From positions 1 through 21,850 of the forward strand of contig NZ_KQ959857.1 of assembly GCF_001553005.1 (NCBI RefSeq): 21,850 nt of DNA. Direction: 5' to 3'. The stretch comes from Gemelliphila asaccharolytica (GTDB taxonomy: Bacteria; Bacillota; Bacilli; Staphylococcales; Gemellaceae). The notes below the pieces were generated by a model. It was given only the letters and a program-made list of their open reading frames with translations. It did no database searches and was not told where the DNA came from. Below, piece after piece: positions 15,661-21,850 of the stretch. Within the stretch, counting starts at the first letter, position 1. Each line of letters opens with the position of its first letter. Position numbers and translations under genes: made by a program.

Positions 15661-16344
15661 GTGAATTTAAAAGAACAAGTAGGGAAAAAAGCAGTAGAAT
15701 TTATAAAAGAAGGTATGGTTGTAGGACTTGGAACAGGAAGTACAGTATACTATTTTATCCATGAACTAGCAAAAAAAATTAAAGAAGGTTTAAATGTTGA
15801 ATTAGTATCCACATCGGTTCAAAGTATAGAATTAGCAAAATCACTAGGATTAGAAGTAAAAGATATAGAAGAAGTTTCTTGTATAGATATATCAGTAGAT
15901 GGAGTAGACGAAATAGACAAAAATTTTAATGCCATAAAAGGCGGAGGAGCAGCACTTTTTAGAGAAAAAATAGTTGCTGATATTTCAAATCATGTAGTGT
16001 GGATATATGACGAAAAAAAAGATGTAGAAAAAATAGGAGCATTTGACTTACCTGTTGAAATATTACCTTTTGCGTATAATCATACAATAAAAAAAATGAA
16101 AGATTTACATTTAAATCCAAAATTAAGACACAAAGAAGGAAAAATATTAGTTACTGATAACAGTAATTATATAGTAGACCTTGCTTTAGGAAAAGGATTT
16201 AATATAGAAGAAGTTAAGAAAAAATTATCTACTATTGTAGGAGTAGTGGAAGATGGATTGTTTATAAATATGTGTAAGCACTGTATAAAAGGAACAGAGC
16301 AAGGTGCAATAATAATAGAAAATCATAATTATAAAAGAAAATAG
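15661..16344 (+). CDS. rpiA: Ribose-5-phosphate isomerase A
   Basis: This 227-residue enzyme interconverts ribose 5-phosphate and ribulose 5-phosphate in the pentose phosphate pathway. The phosphate loop VGLGTGSTVYYF (about 21-32) is followed by SVDGVDEIDKNF, with D80 and D83 matching E. coli D81 and D84. IKGGGAALFREK has K93 and E102 matching K94 and E103. The start is GTG at 15661, with GGATGG as a modest ribosome binding site. The gene follows tyrS closely and ends before a long terminator. Confidence 0.96.
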   Translation: MNLKEQVGKKAVEFIKEGMVVGLGTGSTVYYFIHELAKKIKEGLNVELVSTSVQSIELAKSLGLEVKDIEEVSCIDISVDGVDEIDKNFNAIKGGGAALFREKIVADISNHVVWIYDEKKDVEKIGAFDLPVEILPFAYNHTIKKMKDLHLNPKLRHKEGKILVTDNSNYIVDLALGKGFNIEEVKKKLSTIVGVVEDGLFINMCKHCIKGTEQGAIIIENHNYKRK

Positions 16345-16355
16345 TTAAAATTAAG

Positions 16356-16404
16356 CTGGCCTTTCAAAGTTAGAAAAAACTAACTAAGGAGGACAGTTTT
16401 TTTT
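16356..16404 (+). terminator. Terminator after rpiA
   Basis: A three-part hairpin pairs CTG/CAG, CCTT/AAGG and GTTAG/CTAAC (16369-16373 with 16380-16384) around a six-A loop, followed by eight T. The right arm contains AAGGAGGA, but no reading frame follows it. Confidence 0.75.
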
Positions 16405-16432
16405 AGCATTTTTTATTTTGATAAAAAATGTT
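16405..16432. repeat. Inverted repeat right after the rpiA terminator
   Basis: AGCATTTTTTAT (16405-16416) and ATAAAAAATGTT (16421-16432) pair over 12 positions, including one G-T, around the loop TTTG. No T run follows, so it is not itself a typical terminator. It lies just upstream of the aldehyde dehydrogenase promoter. Confidence 0.6.
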
Positions 16433-16454
16433 ATTAATTATAAATACTATATAT

Positions 16455-16483
16455 TTGAATAGAAAATAAAATTGTGATATACT
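16455..16483 (+). promoter_or_regulatory. Promoter of the aldehyde dehydrogenase gene
   Basis: TTGAAT (16455-16460) and TATACT (16478-16483) are 17 bases apart, with TGA before the -10. Transcription would start near 16490 and leave a leader of about 80 bases. Confidence 0.75.
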
Positions 16484-16489
16484 AAAAAT

Positions 16490-16551
16490 GCTTGAAAAAT
16501 AAAAAGGGTTTCAAGCTAAAAAAAGGTATGGTATAAAGATATATTTTATAC
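16490..16551 (+). promoter_or_regulatory. Two hairpins in the aldehyde dehydrogenase leader
   Basis: GCTTGAAA (16490-16497) pairs perfectly with TTTCAAGC (16509-16516). GTATAAA (16531-16537) pairs perfectly with TTTATAC (16545-16551). Both would form in the leader RNA, the first at its very 5' end. They could stabilise the messenger or act as control elements. No known riboswitch class is recognised. Confidence 0.45.
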
Positions 16552-16569
16552 TTATGAGAGGGGAAAAAT

Positions 16570-18057
16570 ATGAAAAAAGTAAATTTAAAAAAACAATATG
16601 GATTGTTTATAGACGGAGAATGGAAAAATTCTTCAGATGGGGAAGTTTTTAAATCTTATAGCCCGGCTACAGGAGAAATGTTAGCAGAAATCTCTGAAGC
16701 AACTAAAGAAGATGTAGATAGTGCAGTAAAAGCTGCAAGAAAAGCACTTCCTGAATGGGCAAAAACATCACCAATAGAAAGACAAAATTTATTATTAAAA
16801 ATTGCAGATATAATAGACGCAAATACAGAACATTTAGCAATGGTAGAAACACTCGACAATGGGAAACCAATTAGAGAAACAGCAACAGTAGATATACCGA
16901 TGAGTTCTGATCATTTCCGCTATTTTGCTGGAGTAATAAGAGCAGAAGAAGGTACTGCTACAATGCTTGATGATAACACTATGTCATTAGTAGTAAAAGA
17001 ACCAATTGGAGTAGTAGGGCAAATTATTCCTTGGAACTTTCCTTTCCTTATGGCAGCATGGAAAATAGCACCAGCTTTAGCAGCAGGTAACACAATAGTA
17101 TTAAAACCATCTTCACATACATCATTATCACTATTAGAATTAGTAGAACTAATTAAAGATGTATTACCAAAAGGAGTATTAAATGTAGTTACAGGAGCAG
17201 GAAGTAAATCAGGACAATACCTATTAGAACATAATGGAATTGATAAACTAGCATTTACAGGTTCTACTAAAGTAGGATATAACGTTTATAAAGCAGCGTG
17301 TGAAAAACTTATTCCAGCAACATTAGAATTAGGTGGAAAATCAGCAAATATGATTTTTGATGATTGTGATATAGACCAAGCTGTAGAAGGAGTACAAATA
17401 GGTATTTTATTTAATCAAGGACAAGTTTGTTGTGCAGGTTCAAGAGTATTTGTTCAAGAAGGAATATATGATGAATTCTTAAAACGACTTAAAAAAGCAT
17501 TTGAAATGGTTAAAATTGGTAATCCATTAGATATGAATACTCAATTAGGATCAGCAATTTATGAAAAACAAATGGAAAAAGTTTTGAGCTACATAAAAGT
17601 AGGTCAAGATGAAGGATGTAAACTAATTACTGGAGGAGAACGTTACACAGAAAACGGCTGTGAAAAAGGATTTTTTGTAAAACCAACAATTCTAACTGCT
17701 TCAAGTAATAATGAAAGAGTATGCCGTGAAGAAATATTTGGACCTGTAGTAGTTGTTCAAAAATTCAAAACAGCAGACGAAGTAATAAAATTAGCAAATG
17801 ATAGTGAATATGGTCTAGGTGGCGGAGTATTCACAACTAATTTAAATACAGCAATGAAAGTTTCAAGAGGAGTTCATACAGGAAGAGTTTGGGTAAATAC
17901 ATACAACGACATTCCTGCAGGAGCACCATTCGGAGGATACAAACGTTCAGGAATAGGTAGAGAAACTCATAAAGTTATTATGAACGCATATTCTCAAACA
18001 AAAAATATTATAATTAATCTTAATGAAGGAACAAAAGGACTTTACGACGTAAAATAG
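16570..18057 (+). CDS. NAD(P)-dependent aldehyde dehydrogenase, AldA-like
   Basis: This 495-residue aldehyde dehydrogenase oxidises aldehydes to carboxylic acids in the cytoplasm. Motifs are VVGQIIPWNFPFLMAAWKIA (about 152-171), FTGSTKVG for the cofactor fold, LELGGKSAN with general base E253, and FNQGQVCC with catalytic C287. The sequence resembles staphylococcal AldA of the same length. The substrate is unknown; acetaldehyde or lactaldehyde are plausible. AGAGGGG lies about eight bases before the ATG. The gene is monocistronic, with its own promoter, a structured leader and a strong terminator, so it is probably regulated separately. Confidence 0.94.
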   Translation: MKKVNLKKQYGLFIDGEWKNSSDGEVFKSYSPATGEMLAEISEATKEDVDSAVKAARKALPEWAKTSPIERQNLLLKIADIIDANTEHLAMVETLDNGKPIRETATVDIPMSSDHFRYFAGVIRAEEGTATMLDDNTMSLVVKEPIGVVGQIIPWNFPFLMAAWKIAPALAAGNTIVLKPSSHTSLSLLELVELIKDVLPKGVLNVVTGAGSKSGQYLLEHNGIDKLAFTGSTKVGYNVYKAACEKLIPATLELGGKSANMIFDDCDIDQAVEGVQIGILFNQGQVCCAGSRVFVQEGIYDEFLKRLKKAFEMVKIGNPLDMNTQLGSAIYEKQMEKVLSYIKVGQDEGCKLITGGERYTENGCEKGFFVKPTILTASSNNERVCREEIFGPVVVVQKFKTADEVIKLANDSEYGLGGGVFTTNLNTAMKVSRGVHTGRVWVNTYNDIPAGAPFGGYKRSGIGRETHKVIMNAYSQTKNIIINLNEGTKGLYDVK

Positions 18058-18090
18058 AAAATAAATTTTATGAATTTGTAAAAAAGTGAT

Positions 18091-18124
18091 AATAAAGCAC
18101 CTCTTTTGAGGTGCTTTATTTTTT
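18091..18124 (+). terminator. Strong terminator after aldehyde dehydrogenase
   Basis: A perfect 13-pair stem (18091-18103 with 18108-18120) contains the core GCACCTC/GAGGTGC around a TTTT loop and is followed by a T run. Confidence 0.92.
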
Positions 18125-18389
18125 AAAATAGCAAAATGTACATATTTTTAATATTAAAAAAAACTATAAGCTCTTAATCTTATTTAGTTTTATAAAAATA
18201 TATTATAATTATAGAAAAAAGTTGTAAAAATTAAAATAAAACTAGTAATAATTACTAAATACAATACTTATTTTTTTACATATATGATTTTGGTGAAAGT
18301 ATTTTAAAATTAACTTATTTTTTAAAAAATGCTTTTAAAAATAAATTATATAAAAGTAATAAAAAAAATAAAACACATAAAAAAAGTTA
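18125..18389. other. Gene-free AT-rich stretch before the EIIC-like gene
   Basis: No reading frame with a ribosome binding site is visible here. It contains the 15-base palindrome at 18243-18257 and several TATAAT-like words without good -35 partners. Confidence 0.5.
18243..18257. promoter_or_regulatory. Perfect 7-1-7 palindrome, Fur-family-like box
   Basis: TAGTAAT-A-ATTACTA has exactly the 7-1-7 geometry of Fur-family operators. It matches the Bacillus Zur consensus TCGTAATNATTACGA at all but one symmetric pair of positions. It lies about 195 bases before the EIIC-like gene. Similarity only; a chance palindrome is possible in such AT-rich DNA. Confidence 0.35.
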
Positions 18390-18398
18390 TGATATAAT
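18390..18398 (+). promoter_or_regulatory. Extended -10 promoter of the EIIC-like/D-LDH unit
   Basis: TGA-TATAAT at 18390-18398 is a perfect extended -10 with a poor -35. Just downstream, TGTTAAA (18407-18413) and TTTAACA (18419-18425) form an inverted repeat at the expected start of transcription, which could be an operator. Confidence 0.6.
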
Positions 18399-18451
18399 AA
18401 TTATTATGTTAAAAATTATTTAACAAAAATATTTTTTCTTAGGAGAAATTT

Positions 18452-19504
18452 ATGAGGAAATTAGAAATAAAAGGTTTTTTTAATAAATTATTAAATGGTG
18501 TAGCACTTGGAATAGTTATTGGACTAATCCCAAATGCGATATTAGGAAGTATTTTTAAATTTTTTATTCAAGATAGTAGTTTAATAAAAACTATGTATAC
18601 TATACTTTCAATTTCACAATTAGCAACTCCTGCATTAATAGGGCTTTTAGTTGCTATGCAGTTTAAAATGCAAGCAATTGAAGTAGCAATAAGTGCGATG
18701 GTGTCATTTATATGTGCAGGTTCTGTGAATATAGTTGACGGTAAGATGCAAATACATGGTATTGGAGATTTGATTAATACCATGATAGGAGCTGGATTAG
18801 TAGTAATTGTTCTTAAATTATTAAGGGGTAAGTTTGCAAGTCTTAATATTATTTTATTACCAGTTATTACGACAGCCGTTGTGGGAACTGTAGGAATATT
18901 AATTTTACCATATGTAAAATCAATAACAGGATTTATAGGTAAAGTAATTAGTGAAGTTACAACATTACAGCCATTACTTATGAGTGTGATATTAGCTGTA
19001 ATATTTGCACTTATCATAGTGTCTCCTATATCTACGGTAGCTGTAGCATTTGCAGTAGGTTTGAGTGGACTGGGTTCTGGAGCTGCTAATTTAGGAATAG
19101 CAAGTTGTGCTATGACCTTGATAGTAGGAACAATGCGAGTAAACAAAATAGGAGTACCTTTAACTTTATTTTTAGGATCAATGAAAGTTTTTATGCCTAA
19201 TTGGTTAAAATATCCTATTGTAAACATACCAATAATAGTAAATGCCATTTTCGCAGGATTTTTAGCATATTTTTTCAATATTCAAGGTACTCCAGCATCA
19301 GCAGGATTTGGATTTTCGGGGCTAGTAGGACCTATAGCTGCTTTTGAATTTATGAATGGAGAAGTTTATACAAGAATACTGATATTATTTTTAGTATATT
19401 TTGTACTCACATTTGTATTTGCATTAATAACAGATTTTATCTTTATAAAAATATTAAAATTATACAAAAGAGATATTTTTATTTTCAAAGAATTAACTAA
19501 GTAA
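18452..19504 (+). CDS. EIIC-like membrane transporter (PTS_EIIC_2 type)
   Basis: This 350-residue integral membrane protein has about nine or ten hydrophobic segments. It resembles the stand-alone EIIC family (PTS_EIIC_2). Segments I recognise are LLNGVALGIVIGLIPNAILG (near the N terminus), IGDLINTMIGAG, TLQPLLMSVILAVIFALIIVSP, GLGSGAANLGIA and NIQGTPASAGFGFSGLVGPI. No EIIA or EIIB gene or domain is nearby, so sugar phosphorylation by this protein alone is doubtful. The D-lactate dehydrogenase gene starts ten bases downstream, suggesting a substrate or product linked to that enzyme, for example a hydroxy acid. That is inference. AGGAGA lies eight bases before the ATG. Confidence 0.8.
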   Translation: MRKLEIKGFFNKLLNGVALGIVIGLIPNAILGSIFKFFIQDSSLIKTMYTILSISQLATPALIGLLVAMQFKMQAIEVAISAMVSFICAGSVNIVDGKMQIHGIGDLINTMIGAGLVVIVLKLLRGKFASLNIILLPVITTAVVGTVGILILPYVKSITGFIGKVISEVTTLQPLLMSVILAVIFALIIVSPISTVAVAFAVGLSGLGSGAANLGIASCAMTLIVGTMRVNKIGVPLTLFLGSMKVFMPNWLKYPIVNIPIIVNAIFAGFLAYFFNIQGTPASAGFGFSGLVGPIAAFEFMNGEVYTRILILFLVYFVLTFVFALITDFIFIKILKLYKRDIFIFKELTK

Positions 19505-19514
19505 GGAGAAAACT

Positions 19515-20519
19515 ATGAAATTAGCAGTATTTAACATAAGAGATGATGAAAAAAAAGCATTAAAACAATGGAAAGAAAATAATAAAGAAGTAGATATAGT
19601 AGTAGAAACAAGCGAAGGATTAAATAAATCCAATATGCAGTTAATAAAAGGAACTGATGGAGTAGTATTAGCTCAAAATAAACCCTTTGAAAAAGAAGTT
19701 TACGACTATGCAAAAGAGCAAGGAATAAAAGTTTTTGCAACTCGTTCAGCAGGTTTTGATATTTATGATTTATCACTTATGGATGAATATGGAATAAAAA
19801 TGACAAATGTTCCATCATATTCACCTAATGCAATAGCAGAACATGTTGTCACAACAACATTATATATTTCTAGAAACATAAAAAAAATAATGAAAAGAGT
19901 AGAAAAACATAATTTTTCATGGAAACCAGAAATACTGTCAAGAGAACTTAGAACTTTAAAAGTTGGAGTAATAGGTACTGGAAGAATAGGAACTCAAGTT
20001 GCTAAATTATTTAATTCTCTTGGAGCAGAAGTGTTAGGATATGATATTTATAAAAATGATGTAGCAAAAAATATTCTTACATATGTTGATACAATGGATG
20101 AGTTAATAAAACAGTCAGATGTAATTACGCTACATATGCCAGCAATAAAAGAATATCATCATTTAGTAAATGATGAATTTATTTCAAAAATGAAAGACAA
20201 CTCTATTTTGATAAATGCAGCAAGAGGGATGTTAGTTGATACTAAAGCTGTTATAAAAGGTTTGGATAGCGGTAAATTACTAGGAGCAGGATTGGATGTT
20301 TATGAAAATGAAGCGGATTATGTTCCAAAAGATTTTTCAAAACAAGGGATAAAAGATTCAATGTTACAAACTATTATTGACAGAGAAGATATAATTTATA
20401 CTCCTCACACAGCATTTTACACAACTACAGCTATAGAAAATCTAGTAGAAGGTGGCCTAGAGAGTGCAGTAGATGTTATAAAAACGGGAAAAAGTGACAA
20501 TATAGTAAACAGTAAATAA
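19515..20519 (+). CDS. D-lactate dehydrogenase (D-2-hydroxyacid family)
   Basis: This 334-residue NAD-dependent enzyme reduces pyruvate to D-lactate or a related 2-keto acid. The catalytic triad of D-lactate dehydrogenases is present: R237 in NAARGMLVDT, E266 in LDVYENE and H298 in TPHTAFYTT. They sit two residues later than R235/E264/H296 of the Lactobacillus enzyme. The cofactor fold has GVIGTGRIGTQVAKLF and YDIY with an acidic residue favouring NAD. TRSAGFDIYDL and NVPSYSPNAIAEH are typical of this subgroup. AAGGAGA stands before the ATG. It is the second gene of a pair with the EIIC-like protein and is followed by a terminator. A 2-hydroxyisocaproate-type activity is possible but less likely. 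Confidence 0.9.
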   Translation: MKLAVFNIRDDEKKALKQWKENNKEVDIVVETSEGLNKSNMQLIKGTDGVVLAQNKPFEKEVYDYAKEQGIKVFATRSAGFDIYDLSLMDEYGIKMTNVPSYSPNAIAEHVVTTTLYISRNIKKIMKRVEKHNFSWKPEILSRELRTLKVGVIGTGRIGTQVAKLFNSLGAEVLGYDIYKNDVAKNILTYVDTMDELIKQSDVITLHMPAIKEYHHLVNDEFISKMKDNSILINAARGMLVDTKAVIKGLDSGKLLGAGLDVYENEADYVPKDFSKQGIKDSMLQTIIDREDIIYTPHTAFYTTTAIENLVEGGLESAVDVIKTGKSDNIVNSK

Positions 20520-20534
20520 AATAAATACTAATAT

Positions 20535-20583
20535 AAAGAATCTAAGAATTTTATTTAGAAAATAAGTTTTTAGATTCTTTTTA
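20535..20583 (+). terminator. Terminator after D-lactate dehydrogenase
   Basis: AAAGAATCTAA (20535-20545) pairs perfectly with TTAGATTCTTT (20570-20580) around a long AT-rich loop, ending in a T run. Confidence 0.75.
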
Positions 20584-20607
20584 TAATTGTAATATATTAC
20601 AATTATA
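20582..20607. promoter_or_regulatory. Perfect 26-base palindrome, probable operator
   Basis: The 26 bases are fully self-complementary with no spacer; each half is TATAATTGTAATA or its complement. The right half contains the candidate -35 (TTACAA, 20597-20602) of the downstream permease gene. No T run follows, so an operator is more likely than a terminator. It does not fit the odd-spaced Fur, PerR or Zur boxes. Confidence 0.6.
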
Positions 20608-20626
20608 CAGGAAAATATGATATTAT
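20597..20626 (+). promoter_or_regulatory. Promoter of the AI-2E-type permease gene
   Basis: TTACAA (20597-20602) is followed after 18 bases by TATTAT (20621-20626), with TGA immediately before the -10. The -35 lies inside the palindrome. Confidence 0.6.
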
Positions 20627-20658
20627 ATACTTAAAATAACAATAAGTTGGTGAATTCT

Positions 20659-21825
20659 ATGGAAGAAAAGCAAAAAAAAATTTACAAATTAAATTTAAAA
20701 GGAAATAAGGAAAAACAGATAATAAGTTTTTTAGGTGGAAAAATAACAATATATGTATTAACAATAATAATTCTTTTTTTCATAGCATTATTTTTGTATA
20801 AACAAATTTCTGGGGTTTTTGCACCGGTTAGAATAATATTTAGTAGTTTAATAGCTCCAGTATTAGTTGCATACATATTTTTTTATATTTTAAAACCAGT
20901 ATCTAATTTACTTGCGAATAAATTAAAAATGAGTAGAGCAATATCATCTATACTTTCTATTTTATTTGGAATATTAGTTATTGTTTTAGTTTTTATTGGA
21001 GTAATTCCAGTAATTGTTGAGCAAACTCAACACCTAATAGTGGCAATACCAGAATATGTTTTCACATTAAAACGATATTTAGAAGCTAATTCAAATAATA
21101 TTATTTTAAGAAATATTTTATACTATATAAATAATAATTTAAATGTAACCAAATTAAGTTCAACTGCCTTTGATATATTTAGTAATTTTATAACAAATGC
21201 AGCTTCTATTCTTTCATCAACAGCAACAATAATAATTACAGTTCCATTTGTTTTATATTATTTACTAAAAGATTCTGAAAAATTTAAAGATTTTGTAATA
21301 AAAAAATTGCCAGAGAAATCAAAAAATCCTATTAAAAATACAATAGAAGAAATAGATAATACAGTAGGTTCTTATATAGCTGGGCAAATGTTAGTTTCTT
21401 TATGTGTGGGAATATTACTTTTTATAGGTTATCAAATAATAGGGCTTAAATATGCAGTGTCTTTGGCAACACTGGCAGCTTTATTAAGCATAGTACCTTA
21501 TTTAGGGCCTATGATTGCAATATTACCAGCAATGCTTGTAGCTATCGGAACTGATTGGATTATGGTAGTAAAAATGCTAGTAGTTTGGGGAGTAGTGCAA
21601 TTTTTAGAAGCAAATGTTATATCTCCAAATATAATGGGAAGAAAAATGGAAATTCATCCTTTAACTGTCATATTTGTAATTATTATATTTACAAATATGA
21701 TGGGTGTTGTAGGGGCGATAATAGGAATACCTTTATATGGAATATTAAAAGTAATAGTGATAAAAATATTTGTTATATTGAAAAATAGATATATTAAGAT
21801 AGTCAGAGATAACGATAAGTTATAA
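20659..21825 (+). CDS. AI-2E family transporter (UPF0118-type permease)
   Basis: This membrane protein of about 388 residues belongs to the AI-2E transporter family, whose members have been linked to autoinducer-2 export, ion/proton antiport or other roles; the function here is open. Two N-terminal membrane segments (about 30-50 and 60-85) are followed by a soluble stretch (about 125-170). A membrane-rich C-terminal half contains VPFVLYYLLKDSEKF, GSYIAGQMLVSLCVGILLFIGY, LLSIVPYLGPMIAILPAMLVAI and NVISPNIMGRKMEIHPLTVI, all family-typical. I chose ATG 20659 because GGTGA lies five bases upstream; in-frame TTG 20647 and GTG 20650 have no ribosome binding site. It stands alone with its own promoter. 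The window ends 25 bases after its stop. Confidence 0.9.
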   Translation: MEEKQKKIYKLNLKGNKEKQIISFLGGKITIYVLTIIILFFIALFLYKQISGVFAPVRIIFSSLIAPVLVAYIFFYILKPVSNLLANKLKMSRAISSILSILFGILVIVLVFIGVIPVIVEQTQHLIVAIPEYVFTLKRYLEANSNNIILRNILYYINNNLNVTKLSSTAFDIFSNFITNAASILSSTATIIITVPFVLYYLLKDSEKFKDFVIKKLPEKSKNPIKNTIEEIDNTVGSYIAGQMLVSLCVGILLFIGYQIIGLKYAVSLATLAALLSIVPYLGPMIAILPAMLVAIGTDWIMVVKMLVVWGVVQFLEANVISPNIMGRKMEIHPLTVIFVIIIFTNMMGVVGAIIGIPLYGILKVIVIKIFVILKNRYIKIVRDNDKL

Positions 21826-21850
21826 ATATTGTAAAGAAAAAATAAAAGAA

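Noticed and set aside
16386..16393. AAGGAGGA as a ribosome binding site for a small gene after rpiA
   Set aside because: The next ATG is about 35 bases away and opens only 13 codons. The motif is part of the terminator stem.
18568..19278. Long - strand open frame of 236 codons
   Set aside because: It is antisense to the EIIC-like gene, has no ribosome binding site, and its hydrophobic composition mirrors the membrane protein on the other strand.
1..21850. CRISPR array, insertion sequence, prophage or plasmid genes
   Set aside because: No regularly spaced repeats, transposase, integrase, replication or phage structural genes are seen on either strand.

Overview
The window is very AT-rich and carries 17 protein-coding genes that I can support, plus the 3' end of a tRNA gene. 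Fifteen of the genes are on the + strand and two short ones are on the - strand. The organism looks like a low-GC Firmicute of the Bacilli, most like Gemella or a relative of the staphylococci. The reasons are strong Shine-Dalgarno sites, a rapZ-glmR pair, a perfect CodY box in front of a BrnQ carrier, an Ntdp/DUF402 gene, the tRNA-Glu 3' sequence without an encoded CCA, an LPxTG-type sequence, and TGA used as stop. The genus is inference, not proof.

Layout. Positions 1-73 hold the end of tRNA-Glu and its terminator, followed by about 480 bases with no gene. Next is polA (559-3168). A tight run at 3248-7951 contains rapZ, glmR, a PhnD-type substrate-binding protein, a NarL-class sensor kinase and its response regulator, ending in a terminator at about 7981-8022. 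The last three genes look like a binding-protein/kinase/regulator sensing unit. They sit where many Firmicutes carry whiA after glmR. An HD-domain phosphohydrolase follows (8095-9315), then a branched-chain amino acid carrier (9528-10940) preceded by the CodY box.

At 11081-11799, on the - strand, lies a small two-gene unit with its own promoter. It encodes a membrane-anchored helical protein and a 38-residue peptide that is little more than an LPxTG sorting signal. A bidirectional terminator separates it from brnQ. After a divergent promoter region come an Ntdp-type nucleotide phosphatase, NAD kinase and an RluA-family pseudouridine synthase (12019-14295), then tyrS and rpiA (14392-16344), and a lone aldehyde dehydrogenase with a hairpin-rich leader (16570-18057).

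The right end holds an EIIC-like membrane protein paired with D-lactate dehydrogenase (18452-20519) and an AI-2E-type permease (20659-21825). A perfect 26-base palindrome overlaps the predicted promoter of the permease.

Most of the content is core housekeeping: DNA repair, nucleotide, NAD and pentose metabolism, tRNA charging and RNA modification. The parts most worth a second look are the sensing unit fused to the rapZ-glmR operon, the LPxTG microprotein, the EIIC-like/D-lactate dehydrogenase pair, and several palindromes placed like operators.
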